Source: Hyphomicrobium sp. CS1GBMeth3 (GTDB lineage Bacteria; Pseudomonadota; Alphaproteobacteria; Rhizobiales; Hyphomicrobiaceae). From it: a DNA stretch of 64,000 nucleotides. The position numbers and the translations under genes were made by a program. The notes beneath the pieces were generated by a model, which saw only the letters and a list, made by a program, of their open reading frames with translations, ran no database searches and was not told the DNA's origin. The stretch is from assembly GCF_900117455.1 (NCBI RefSeq), contig NZ_FPHO01000002.1:1116001-1180000 (forward strand), read 5' to 3'. Below are positions 33,293 through 41,546 of the stretch, piece after piece; position 1 is the stretch's first letter, and each line of letters starts with the position of its first letter.

Positions 33293-33382
33293 TTAGATGA
33301 TGTCGATCTCAGCCGGCAGATACGAGGTTACCTCGAGGCCGACTTCCTGCTCACGAACAGCGGGCTTGGTCCAGGTCTTCAT
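33293..33382 (-). CDS. pqqA: PqqA, precursor peptide of pyrroloquinoline quinone
   Basis: A 29-residue peptide, MKTWTKPAVREQEVGLEVTS then YLPAEIDII, read leftward from the ATG at 33382. Glu17 and Tyr21 are spaced as E-V-T-S-Y, the exact pair that PqqE joins to start PQQ formation, and the leading MKTWTKP and following PAEID match known PqqA. AAGGAGAG lies upstream of the start. No pqqB-E genes are in the window, so this is a separate pqqA copy, as in some methylotrophs. It supplies the cofactor for XoxF. Confidence 0.93.
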   Translation of the reverse strand: MKTWTKPAVREQEVGLEVTSYLPAEIDII

Positions 33383-33504
33383 GGAACTCTCCTTGGGTTG
33401 AGGCGGATCTTCCGATCCACGTTCTTTTATGCGGGCAACTTATCCCAGCCGCCCCGCGCCCAGCCAATCGTATTTTCCGTGGCCGCCCATAAGTGGCACT
33501 GATG

Positions 33505-33990
33505 CTATGGTGTAACGCCTGTGGCTGCAGGCCGGCGCGGGACAACCAAGCGCGCGGTCATGACCTGCACGACCTCTCCCTTCTGGTTCCGCGTCTCACT
33601 GCGAATGGTGACCATGCCGCGCTCAGGCCGCGAGCGCGATGGCGTCGCCGCGATGACTTCGCAATCGACTGTCAGCTCATCGCCAGGTCGGGTCGCGCGC
33701 GGCCACGTGATCTCTCCGCCGGCGCCGATGACGCCGCCCGCGATCGGCAGGCCGCTGGTCACGAGCAGGCGCATGGTCAGTGCCGCCGTGTGCCAGCCGC
33801 TGGCGACCAGGCCGCCAAAGAAGCTCTCCGTGGCCGCCGCCTCGTCGAGATGAAAGGGTTGCGGATCAAAGCTCGCCGCGAACTCCTTGATCGCGGCGGC
33901 GTCGATCCGGACCGAGGCCGTTGTGATGCGCCAGCCAACGACCAGATCCTCGAAATACAGGCGGTCTACCGCCACCGCGTCGCTGCTCAT
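33505..33990 (-). CDS. MaoC-family dehydratase/hydratase
   Basis: 161 residues of hot-dog fold. The hydratase motif region FDPQPFHLDEAAATESFFGG and VASGWHTAALTMRLL are typical of MaoC-like enoyl-CoA hydratases, with the Asp/His catalytic pair in FDPQPFH. A later segment VTIRSETRNQKGEVVQVM completes the fold. Likely acts on acyl-CoA. It has no co-directional partner; pqqA lies on the same strand 120 bases downstream. Confidence 0.88.
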   Translation of the reverse strand: MSSDAVAVDRLYFEDLVVGWRITTASVRIDAAAIKEFAASFDPQPFHLDEAAATESFFGGLVASGWHTAALTMRLLVTSGLPIAGGVIGAGGEITWPRATRPGDELTVDCEVIAATPSRSRPERGMVTIRSETRNQKGEVVQVMTARLVVPRRPAATGVTP

Positions 33991-34107
33991 GATGCCTCAC
34001 TTTGATGGAAGGCCAGACCAGACGTTGACGCTCCAGGCGTCCGGCGGCGATTGGACAATGCGCCGCGCAACGCCCTCATCGGTGTGCTTCTTGTTGGAAA
34101 GATACTT

Positions 34108-35367
34108 TTATCGCTCATAGCCGGGCGGCAGCTTGCGCCACGCGTAGCCCTCCGCGCCCTTGCTATAGCCGTAATCGAATAGCTTGTTCATGTACGTTTT
34201 GTCGAAGGGGCCTTTGTAGGGCTCTGTAAACTCGTCCTCGAGGTAGGCGAGATTGAAATCGACGCCGTCGCGCTGTGCCGTCAGATAGATGCGGTAGAGG
34301 TCGTTAACGGCGTTGGCCGCCGTCATAGTCGAGATGGCCTGGCCAGCGATGGCCAGCGTCTGGCGCTTGACCGACGTCTCGGCGCGGAACAAGCGCCCGT
34401 TGCGAATGATGTAGGCGACGTCCTTGTGTCCCGGCCGCACGCGATCGACCGTCTTCAGCCTCAGGGAGGGCGGATAGAGAAACACCTGCGCCATGGCACC
34501 GCCGTCGACGTGCATCTCCTCGTAGCGATTGCCATCGACCGTGACGTCGAGCATCACCGGAGGGAATGCGCCCGGAATCGAGGCCGAGGCGCGCAGCACC
34601 TCGACGATCAGCTCGCGCGCCCGCGGGTCGGTGCTCTTGGCGATAGCGCCGACGTTCCAGATGATCGAGCGCGCCTGGTCGAGGTTCGTGGTGGCGATCA
34701 GGAGCAGACGGCCTTTGTCGTACTCCTCCGCGAAACGCCGGACCATGGCGTCGTCAACGTAACTCGCGATCAGTTTCTTCAGCGGCGTAGTGTCCGTGAT
34801 GGCGTCGCCGGACAAAATGGCGAGGATCGGCTCCGTGCTGTAGATCATGTCCGGGCTGGTCTCGGTGTAGACCCGCTTCAGCTGTTCGTCGTACTCAGGC
34901 CCCAGGAACGCAAACGGAGCCGACAACGCGCCGGTGCTGATGCCGGTGACGACCGCGAACTCCGGCCGGTCGCCGCGCGCGGTCCATCCGACGAGGAGCC
35001 CGGCACCGAACGCTCCGTCATCTCCGCCGCCGGAGATGGCGAGAAAGTTCGTCGGCTTCACCTTCTTGCTATTGGCGCCCGTCCGCTCACGATGCGCCTG
35101 CCCTTTGGAGACCATTTCATAGGCGAGCGCGCGGAACACGGCCGGATCGCCATCCGCATAGAAGCGGGCGTAGGGAACGTCGAGCGGCTTGATCTCGGAA
35201 GCGAGCGCGAGAGGCACCGCGGGCAGGCGATCGATGCTCGCGCACGCGGACAGCAGCAGCGTGAGGGCAAACCCCACCAGCACGGCGCCGAATGCTCCGC
35301 AGCGGCTCCACGATCGCTCACCGGCGCGAACTGCTGCCGCATCGCCGTCTGTCCGCCCCTGTGTCAT
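34108..35367 (-). CDS. patatin-like phospholipase lipoprotein
   Basis: 419 residues. The N-terminal helix ends in the lipobox LLSAC (Cys42), so it is a membrane-anchored lipoprotein. SGGGDDGAFGAG is the oxyanion loop, GISTG holds the nucleophile Ser144, and DGG near residue 295 supplies the catalytic Asp, as in patatin lipases. The family acts on membrane or storage lipids. It diverges from a NUDIX gene. Physiological substrate unknown. Confidence 0.9.
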   Translation of the reverse strand: MTQGRTDGDAAAVRAGERSWSRCGAFGAVLVGFALTLLLSACASIDRLPAVPLALASEIKPLDVPYARFYADGDPAVFRALAYEMVSKGQAHRERTGANSKKVKPTNFLAISGGGDDGAFGAGLLVGWTARGDRPEFAVVTGISTGALSAPFAFLGPEYDEQLKRVYTETSPDMIYSTEPILAILSGDAITDTTPLKKLIASYVDDAMVRRFAEEYDKGRLLLIATTNLDQARSIIWNVGAIAKSTDPRARELIVEVLRASASIPGAFPPVMLDVTVDGNRYEEMHVDGGAMAQVFLYPPSLRLKTVDRVRPGHKDVAYIIRNGRLFRAETSVKRQTLAIAGQAISTMTAANAVNDLYRIYLTAQRDGVDFNLAYLEDEFTEPYKGPFDKTYMNKLFDYGYSKGAEGYAWRKLPPGYER

Positions 35368-35495
35368 GAAACGCCGAACGATGTGCCCCTGGTCGACGAG
35401 CCAATCCGCGCATCTTATGTCATTGTTATGGCTGGAGGGAGCCTAAGGCCGATCGTGGTTTCCGCGGCTGCCGCTTCCCGCACCCGGAGGCCCGA

Positions 35496-36212
35496 ATGTG
35501 GCGACCAGACGAAACACGGGTGTTCACCGCAACGGCGCTCGATCTTCGCCTTTCGGACGAAAGGTGGCCGTTCGCGGACCAGCATAAGGACGAGATCGCG
35601 GCTCACTGGGACCGGCGCGTCCGGCAATCTCCGGCGTTTTTCAACGGCCCCGTCCTGGTGCTGGCCGACTATGCACTGGCCGAGGATGGCGTGCTGCGGG
35701 GGCGCTTCCTGCGATCCGACTTCAGGAGCTTCCTCTACTGGCGGGAGACCGGCTTGCGCGATGCCAGCGTCATGGATGCGTTCGGCTGCGGCCTCATCCT
35801 CTCGGCCGAGGGAAGTGTGCTGCTCGGGCGCCAGCGCGCCGGAAATCTAAATGGCGGGCTCTGCTATCCGCCTGCCGGTTTCGTCGATGACAGCGACGTC
35901 GCGGCGGATGGCTCGGTCGACATCGAGGCCAGCGCGGCACGGGAGATCGTGGAGGAAACCGGCCTCACCGCACCCACGATCGAGCGCGCCGGCGGCTATG
36001 TGATCACCGTTGCGGGCCCGGTGCTGTCGATCGCCGTGACATTCCGGTCGGAGCTTCCGGGTGCCAAGCTCCTCCTGGAAGCTCAGCGCCACATCGCGTC
36101 GGATGCCGACAGCGAGATTGCGGCGTTCCTGCTTGCCGTTCCAGGCTCAACCCTGGACGATGTTCCGATGCCGCCTTATGCCCGGGCGCTGGTTACGCAC
36201 TTGCAGGTCTAA
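35496..36212 (+). CDS. NUDIX hydrolase
   Basis: 238 residues; ATG 35496 has GGAGGCCCGA upstream. The nudix helix ends REIVEETGL, matching the REUXEEXGU half of the nudix box; the first half of the box is not canonical (GSVDIEASAA). An N-terminal domain of about 110 residues precedes it. The likely substrate is a nucleoside diphosphate derivative or an alarmone, but this cannot be told apart. It lies 83 bases upstream of the phzF-family gene. Confidence 0.82.
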   Translation: MWRPDETRVFTATALDLRLSDERWPFADQHKDEIAAHWDRRVRQSPAFFNGPVLVLADYALAEDGVLRGRFLRSDFRSFLYWRETGLRDASVMDAFGCGLILSAEGSVLLGRQRAGNLNGGLCYPPAGFVDDSDVAADGSVDIEASAAREIVEETGLTAPTIERAGGYVITVAGPVLSIAVTFRSELPGAKLLLEAQRHIASDADSEIAAFLLAVPGSTLDDVPMPPYARALVTHLQV

Positions 36213-36295
36213 AAATTCCCTCCTAAAGGCTCGCGCACCGCTTGGAGCTGAACATCGGATAGGGCAGAGTGCGCCCGCTTCAACGGGGAGGCTTC

Positions 36296-37207
36296 ATGGC
36301 ACTCAAGTTTCATACGCTCGATGTGTTCACCGAACAGCGCTTCGGCGGCAATCCACTCGCAGTCGTTCCAGAGGCCGACGGCTTGAGCGATGACCAGATG
36401 CAGGCCATCGCGCGCGAGTTCAATCTCTCCGAGACGGTTTTTATCCAGACACCGACGCGCCCGGCGCACTCGGCCAGGATGCGCATCTTCACGCCTCGCA
36501 GCGAGATCGCCTTCGCCGGGCATCCGACCATCGGCACGGCCGTGCTGCTCGCCGAGCTCAATGCGCCAGCGCACAACGGCGAGAAGGACGCGCTGATCGT
36601 ACTCGAACAGCGCATCGGCACCGTGCGCGTCGGTGCGCGCGTCAGGGCCGGCGCAGCGGCGTTCGCCGAATTCGACGCACCGAAGCTGCCGGCAGAAGCT
36701 GGTGTGCTGCCGCCCGACGATGTCGTGGCCGCGGGCCTTGGCCTCATCCCGAGCGAGGTCGGCTTCGAAAACCACGCCCCGGTCTGCTTCGCGGCCGGCA
36801 ACACCTTCGCCTTCGTGCCGGTGACGTCGCTTGAGGCCATCGGGCGGGCGCGCATCAACGGGGCGCACTGGGAGCGCGCGTTCGAGCAACAAGGCGTCTC
36901 GGGCGTCTACGTCTATACCCGCCAGTGCGCGCACACGAGTAGCGCCTTCCACGTGCGCATGTTCGCGCCGCAGGTCGGCATTCCGGAAGACCCGGCGACA
37001 GGGTCGGCCGCGGTCGGGCTCGCCGGGATCGTGCACCAGTTCGATGCCCTGCCCGACGGCACGCACCGGCGCGTCATCGAGCAAGGCTACGAGATGGGGC
37101 GGCCGAGCCAGATCGTGCTGACGCTCGTCGTCGCGAGCGGCAAGCTAACAACTGTCCGCATCGGCGGCTCCGCCGTGCGCGTCTCGGAAGGAACGCTCGA
37201 GGTCTAG
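36296..37207 (+). CDS. PhzF-family isomerase
   Basis: 303 residues from the ATG at 36296 after a GGAGGC site. Starts LKFHTLDVFTEQRFGGNPLAVV and contains REFNLSETVFI with the catalytic Glu, and two half-barrels typical of PhzF/DapF-like folds (ITFTPRSEIAFAGHP-type segment as IFTPRSEIAFAGHPTIG; FAPQVGIPEDPATGSA). Members catalyse proton shifts on varied substrates; phenazine synthesis genes are absent, so this is a housekeeping paralogue. Convergent with the DUF1194 gene (four-base overlap). Confidence 0.92.
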   Translation: MALKFHTLDVFTEQRFGGNPLAVVPEADGLSDDQMQAIAREFNLSETVFIQTPTRPAHSARMRIFTPRSEIAFAGHPTIGTAVLLAELNAPAHNGEKDALIVLEQRIGTVRVGARVRAGAAAFAEFDAPKLPAEAGVLPPDDVVAAGLGLIPSEVGFENHAPVCFAAGNTFAFVPVTSLEAIGRARINGAHWERAFEQQGVSGVYVYTRQCAHTSSAFHVRMFAPQVGIPEDPATGSAAVGLAGIVHQFDALPDGTHRRVIEQGYEMGRPSQIVLTLVVASGKLTTVRIGGSAVRVSEGTLEV

Positions 37208-37989
37208 TCCGGCGCTGTCCCTCTCCGCTTCTCGCCGGTCAGATTGGCGTAGAGCGGCAGGCCGATCTCGCGCACAAGCTTCCGGCGAATTGCACTGGCA
37301 TAATTCTCGAGGGCAATGACTGGCTCGACAAAAGCGTGCGGGCCGCCGATCACGTCGCGCTCGAAATAGTCGATCAAGGTTCGTGGATCGGGTTCCCGTT
37401 CCGGTCCGTCGACCACACCGTCGAGCAATCCTTTATAGACGATCGGCAAGCCGTTGATGGTTACGCCATCGCCAACGAGACCCGCGCGCACATGCGCCAG
37501 GTCGGGCCCCTTATTGTTCACCCCATCGCTTGATAGGTTGACGATGCGGCGGGTGCCGAAAAAGCCGCTTTGCGCCAGCAGCTCGTGCGACCTCAAAAGC
37601 GCACTGCTGATCGACGTGCCGCGTTTGATGCGTGCCGGCCGAACCTGTTCCAGCTTCCGCGCAAAGCGTGCCGCGCTCGCCTCGCCATCTATCAGCATCC
37701 AAGGCACGGCGATCCGATGTCGCCTGTCGCCGCCCCATTCGAGATACGTGACCGCGATGCGGCCCATGGCACCGCCCTCGATGGCGCGGATGACGTCAGG
37801 ATGCCGGAAGGCTTCAGCGAAACCCTGGTGTTGCAGCCACTTCTCTTCCGAATCCATGGAGATCGACGCGTCGGCCGCGATCACCAGTTCTACGTCGACA
37901 GGGATAGGGATATCGGCGCGTGCAGGCAGAAACTGGCTGCTCATCCACACTACGGCGGCGCATATGGCGCCCACGGATCTTCTCTCCAT
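37204..37989 (-). CDS. second DUF1194 (vWA-like) exported protein
   Basis: 261 residues, signal peptide to about LPARADIP, then VELVIAADASISMDSEE with the DxSxS metal motif, followed by VTYLEWGGDRRHRIAVPWMLID and ISSALLRSHELLAQS. It is a paralogue of the protein at 26590-27342. It diverges from the winged-helix/TPR gene, 122 bases apart, so a regulator could control it. Function unknown. Confidence 0.85.
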   Translation of the reverse strand: MERRSVGAICAAVVWMSSQFLPARADIPIPVDVELVIAADASISMDSEEKWLQHQGFAEAFRHPDVIRAIEGGAMGRIAVTYLEWGGDRRHRIAVPWMLIDGEASAARFARKLEQVRPARIKRGTSISSALLRSHELLAQSGFFGTRRIVNLSSDGVNNKGPDLAHVRAGLVGDGVTINGLPIVYKGLLDGVVDGPEREPDPRTLIDYFERDVIGGPHAFVEPVIALENYASAIRRKLVREIGLPLYANLTGEKRRGTAPD

Positions 37990-38111
37990 TAACCTTTTCC
38001 CCGACGTATATTCCGCACCATGAAGATGCCGCCACGCGGCTTGTCGGAGATTGGAAAACGATTGTTGTCAGAGTATTTGAAAGGAGGGCTGTGACCGTCT
38101 CACGGTGAACA

Positions 38112-39674
38112 ATGCCTGGACGGCTTGCAGGGGCGAACGGCATGGGGCAGCGGCGTTACGGAGATCTGGTTTTCGACGCAACGCTCCTCTTTGCCGAGCG
38201 AGGCAACAGCGAGCGGCTCAGATTTACGCGCAACGAGCGCGCCCTGCTCAACCTGTTCATGGACAATCCCGAGAGACTGCTCAGCCGCGGCCACATCCTC
38301 GATGCTATCACACACGCCGACTCGGACATCTCCGACCGGAATGTCGACTTTCTCGTCAATCGGCTGCGCACCAAGCTCGGCGATAGCGCGCGCGCCCCTC
38401 GCTTCATCGCCACGCAGTATGGGGAGGGTTACGTCTGGATCGCCAAATCGGACGAGAGTGTCGACGCGTTCGTCGTGATCGGGCCATGTCACGGGCTGCG
38501 CCACGCGGAGACAGCTCAGCGCGCGAATCCAGTGCTGTCGGACATCACCCAGACGCTCGCTCGCTTAATGGAAAACAAGCACGCCGTCGTTCTCAAGCCG
38601 GACTGGTCGGCCGATGCGGCGTTAGGTGAGACATCCTACTCAGTCGATGCGAGCCTGCATGCGGATGGAGACCTCCTGCACGGCGCGTTCGTTCTGCGCG
38701 ATGGCGGGACCGGCCAAATTCTGAAGGCGTTCCGCGCCGTTTTTAGTCCTGCTGCTGCGGACGACGTGTGCGCCCTGGCAACACACATCAAGGATGCCAT
38801 CTGGGCGCACCAGGCGCTTCCTCTCGCCTCCCACGTGGCGGCGACGGATACGCCGCTCGAACTGCGCATGCACGATGCGGCCTTGCTTCTCTCGCGCACA
38901 CCCGAGAGTTGGCAAAAGGCGCAGGAACAGATCGAGCGTGCCCGGGCAAACGATCCGCACGACCCCATGCTGGCCATCATGCAGGGGTTCGCTCTCTACG
39001 TCGGACTGCTCCAGCGCCTCCACTCCCCGGATGAATGGCGCGCCGCGGAAACAGAAATCGAAACACTGGTTTTCAACAGCTTGCCCGCGATCCAGGACAA
39101 CTCTCTGCTCGTGCTCGGAGCGGCCAAACTTTTGTTCTTCATCGGGCGCGGCAATTTCGATTTGGCCAGTCGCCTCGCGGACGAGGCGTTCGAAAAGAGC
39201 ACGGCCTTTGCCGCCGCTTTCTCGACGCGCGCGCAAATGCGCATGGCCGAAGGCGAGTTCGCCAAAGCGCACCTTCTCTACGACAAGGCTATCGAGCTTT
39301 CCGAGCCGGGCTCAGAGTTCTTCATCTATCTCAAGATTCTAAAATCGACTGCGGCGCTGGCCGATAACGATCGCGCAGCGGTCGATGCCATCGCATCGGA
39401 GCTCTACGCCCTCAATCCGCACATCCGGATCAAAGTCGGGATATTTCTGGCCTCTCCCGACGTGGACTTGCCGCCGGATATTGCGGCTGTATTTTCCTCC
39501 TACGACGCAGAACGCGCATCGTGGATCATTATGTATCTCTACAATGTCTCCGCGCGTCATTTCCACGTGCCCGAGCACCGGCGCAACATCATGCGCGGGC
39601 TCATCACACACCTATCGCGACACTTCGGCGAGAACATCGTCCCCGCCGAAGTGCGAAATGGCATTGGCCGGTGA
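38112..39674 (+). CDS. winged-helix (OmpR type) regulator with TPR repeats, HilA/CadC-like
   Basis: 520 residues. Residues about 15-115 (RYGDLVFDATLLFAERG, ERALLNLFMDNPERLLSRGH, TKLGDSARAPRFIATQYGEGYVW) form a transcriptional-regulator C-terminal winged helix placed at the N-terminus. The remaining 400 residues are alpha-helical, with TPR-like pairs (FDLASRLADEAFEKSTAFAA, AKAHLLYDKAIELSEPGS). No receiver or membrane segment is seen, so the regulator is cytosolic and senses a ligand or partner through the TPR part. Start ATG 38112; a second ATG at 38142 is possible. Target genes are unknown; the divergent DUF1194 gene is the nearest candidate. Confidence 0.85.
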   Translation: MPGRLAGANGMGQRRYGDLVFDATLLFAERGNSERLRFTRNERALLNLFMDNPERLLSRGHILDAITHADSDISDRNVDFLVNRLRTKLGDSARAPRFIATQYGEGYVWIAKSDESVDAFVVIGPCHGLRHAETAQRANPVLSDITQTLARLMENKHAVVLKPDWSADAALGETSYSVDASLHADGDLLHGAFVLRDGGTGQILKAFRAVFSPAAADDVCALATHIKDAIWAHQALPLASHVAATDTPLELRMHDAALLLSRTPESWQKAQEQIERARANDPHDPMLAIMQGFALYVGLLQRLHSPDEWRAAETEIETLVFNSLPAIQDNSLLVLGAAKLLFFIGRGNFDLASRLADEAFEKSTAFAAAFSTRAQMRMAEGEFAKAHLLYDKAIELSEPGSEFFIYLKILKSTAALADNDRAAVDAIASELYALNPHIRIKVGIFLASPDVDLPPDIAAVFSSYDAERASWIIMYLYNVSARHFHVPEHRRNIMRGLITHLSRHFGENIVPAEVRNGIGR

Positions 39675-39677
39675 CGC

Positions 39678-40205
39678 CTATCCCTTAGTCCCGCACCCGG
39701 ACATGTCGGGCATGGCGGCCTTGATTTCCTCCAGCGTCATGTCCTTGACGTGCGTCGCGACGGACCAGCGGTGGCCGAACGGATCCTCGACCTGGCCATA
39801 GCGGTCGCCCCAGAAAGCATCGTCCACGGGCATCACGACCGTCGCGCCTGCCGTCACGGCGCGCTCGACGAAGGAGTCGACGTCGGGCACGTTGAGATGG
39901 ATGGTGACCGGCGTTCCCTTAAGCGCCTTGGGTCCGAGCGAGCCCCAGTCCGGCGCCTCGTCGACCAGCATGACGAGGGAATCGCCGATGCGGACGCAGC
40001 CGTGCCAGAGCTTGCCGTCCGGCCCTTCGAGCCGCATCATCTCCTCGGCGCCAAAGGCCTTTTTGTAAAATTCAATGGCCTTGGCCGCCCCGGCGCACAC
40101 GAGATGCGGCGTCACCGTGCGCATATACCTAGCTGGGCTCTGCTTTTCCGCGCCGAACGTATCCGGTTCCGTCTTTTTGGCTTTCGCACGGGCTGTGGCA
40201 GCCAT
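39678..40205 (-). CDS. VOC-family (PhnB/glyoxalase-like) protein
   Basis: 175 residues. After a Lys/Ala-rich N-terminus comes VTPHLVCAGAAKAIEFYKKAFGAEEM and, later, VEDPFGHRWSVATHVKDM, the two-fold vicinal-oxygen-chelate signature seen in PhnB-like proteins. The family includes dioxygenases and resistance proteins without a single shared activity, so the reaction is unknown. The C-terminal SGCGTKG tail is unusual. Confidence 0.9.
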   Translation of the reverse strand: MAATARAKAKKTEPDTFGAEKQSPARYMRTVTPHLVCAGAAKAIEFYKKAFGAEEMMRLEGPDGKLWHGCVRIGDSLVMLVDEAPDWGSLGPKALKGTPVTIHLNVPDVDSFVERAVTAGATVVMPVDDAFWGDRYGQVEDPFGHRWSVATHVKDMTLEEIKAAMPDMSGCGTKG

Positions 40206-40338
40206 GGCGGGGCTCCTTTCAATGCTGTCGCTCCTTCGGAAGGCGACGCCTTCCCGGATTGAAGACGGATTTGCCCCTGTTTACCCGACACCGAGGTCAT
40301 AACATTTTCTGGCAGCAGCCCACCAAGCGGATCTGCGC

Positions 40339-41235
40339 TCACTCCTGGCCGCGCTGCGGTACCCATCCGACCCTACGGGCCACCATGAGCACCACCTTCC
40401 AGATGCGGTGCTTTATCGCTTGAGTTGTGGAGATCTTCTGCTCCGGTGTGACGGCTTTGGCCGGCGGCGCCTTTGGATCGAGCGTGGGATCGAGGACCGC
40501 GATCGTGATCTCGCCGTCGGTGTAGTAGGGATCGCCTTCCCCGTTTCGCCCGTTCAACGTCGGGCCGGTGCCCGTCACCTGGTACGTCTGTGAGACGGCT
40601 CCCATTTTTGACAGGGAGGCGATGACGAAGTCACGGTCGTGGTCAAGGTCCGGATCGATATGGTGGGTGATCTGCAAGGTGTCGTGGCTCAAGCCTGCGC
40701 TGCGGTCGAAGCTCGCGGCGCCGAGCCAGACGCCGTGGCTTTCGACGCCTTTGTCCAGGATATGCCAGAGGCGTACGTGGTGACGGCGGTCCGCGCTCGC
40801 GCCGACCGGAAGTTCGAACGCCAGATCCTGGCGGCGCCCGTCCAGATAGAGACTGCTGACGGGCGCGTCCGAATAGGGGCGGTCCAGGACGACGCTGAGG
40901 CCGATCTCGACGCTCGAGCGCAGGGTTATCGCGTCGGCCGGCTTCCAGCCCGCGAGCGTGAAGGCATAGACGACCTGCGCCTTCGAGCCGACGACGCCGA
41001 CGTTCAAGGGGTCGCCCGGAATGCCTTGCGCCGTGGCGGTCACCATCGTGCGGCCGGCGAGCCCCGGCTGGTGCTCGTAATCGTACCAGAGGGCGGGAAG
41101 GACCGCGTAAGCCGTCAGAAGATAAAGGGCGAGAACGGCGGCCAGACCGGTGATGAGCCGTCGCGTGGTCGACCTTTTTGGCACTTCGTTCACCATGCGA
41201 CGGCGGCGTTTGCGACGATATGGGAGGCGCAGCAT
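40339..41235 (-). CDS. LssY C-terminal domain membrane protein
   Basis: 298 residues from the ATG at 41235, which has AAGGGGG upstream; the shorter ATG at 41196 has no ribosome site. A basic head (RLPYRRKRRRR) precedes one membrane anchor (LITGLAAVLALYLLTAYAVLP). The body from about residue 70 is the LssY-C domain (AQVVYAFTLAGWKPAD, SDAPVSSLYLDGRRQDLAFE, RHHVRLW). This family is named after a Legionella secretion-associated gene but its function is unknown. Confidence 0.82.
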   Translation of the reverse strand: MLRLPYRRKRRRRMVNEVPKRSTTRRLITGLAAVLALYLLTAYAVLPALWYDYEHQPGLAGRTMVTATAQGIPGDPLNVGVVGSKAQVVYAFTLAGWKPADAITLRSSVEIGLSVVLDRPYSDAPVSSLYLDGRRQDLAFELPVGASADRRHHVRLWHILDKGVESHGVWLGAASFDRSAGLSHDTLQITHHIDPDLDHDRDFVIASLSKMGAVSQTYQVTGTGPTLNGRNGEGDPYYTDGEITIAVLDPTLDPKAPPAKAVTPEQKISTTQAIKHRIWKVVLMVARRVGWVPQRGQE

Positions 41236-41317
41236 GCCCGCCGCCCCCTTGCAATTCGTGAACTTTCTTGGCTTATTGTGGCGCTTACAAGCGATTTGCA
41301 CCGGTGAGACGCGCTTC

Positions 41318-41428
41318 ATGCGCCACATGGCGACCAGCTTCGGACAGACTCAGGCCCGCGCTTCCGCGTTCGGGCCCGGCCGGCGTCGCGCGCCGCTGCT
41401 CCTGACCCTCCTCCTTATCAGCCCCTGA
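41318..41428 (+). CDS. leucine-rich leader peptide of leuA (LeuL-like)
   Basis: A 36-residue frame from ATG 41318 (or ATG 41327) ending in RRRAPLLLTLLLISP and a TGA at 41426. Eight consecutive codons encode Leu-Leu-Leu-Thr-Leu-Leu-Leu-Ile, the hallmark of a leader that stalls when leucyl-tRNA is scarce. It lies 118 bases upstream of leuA on the same strand. Comparable leu leaders are known in alphaproteobacteria. Confidence 0.72.
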   Translation: MRHMATSFGQTQARASAFGPGRRRAPLLLTLLLISP

Positions 41429-41515
41429 GAACCGGGGGCTCGGCGACCGCCGCCGGGCAGGTGCTCAGGGGATCCACGATGCAGGCTGATAGGATCTCTG
41501 CCGGCGACCGCTGAG
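41422..41515 (+). promoter_or_regulatory. leuA leader RNA with competing stem arms
   Basis: CCCCTGAG (41422-41429, containing the leader stop) can pair with CTCAGGGG (41464-41471). GCTGAG at 41510-41515 could pair with the same CTCAG. CGGCGACCGC also occurs twice (41441 and 41502). Mutually exclusive pairing of this sort is what an attenuator needs. No clear T run is seen, so translational control of leuA is as likely as transcription termination. Confidence 0.5.
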
Positions 41516-41546
41516 ACGGGCTGGCCACCGAGGAAGGACACGTTCC

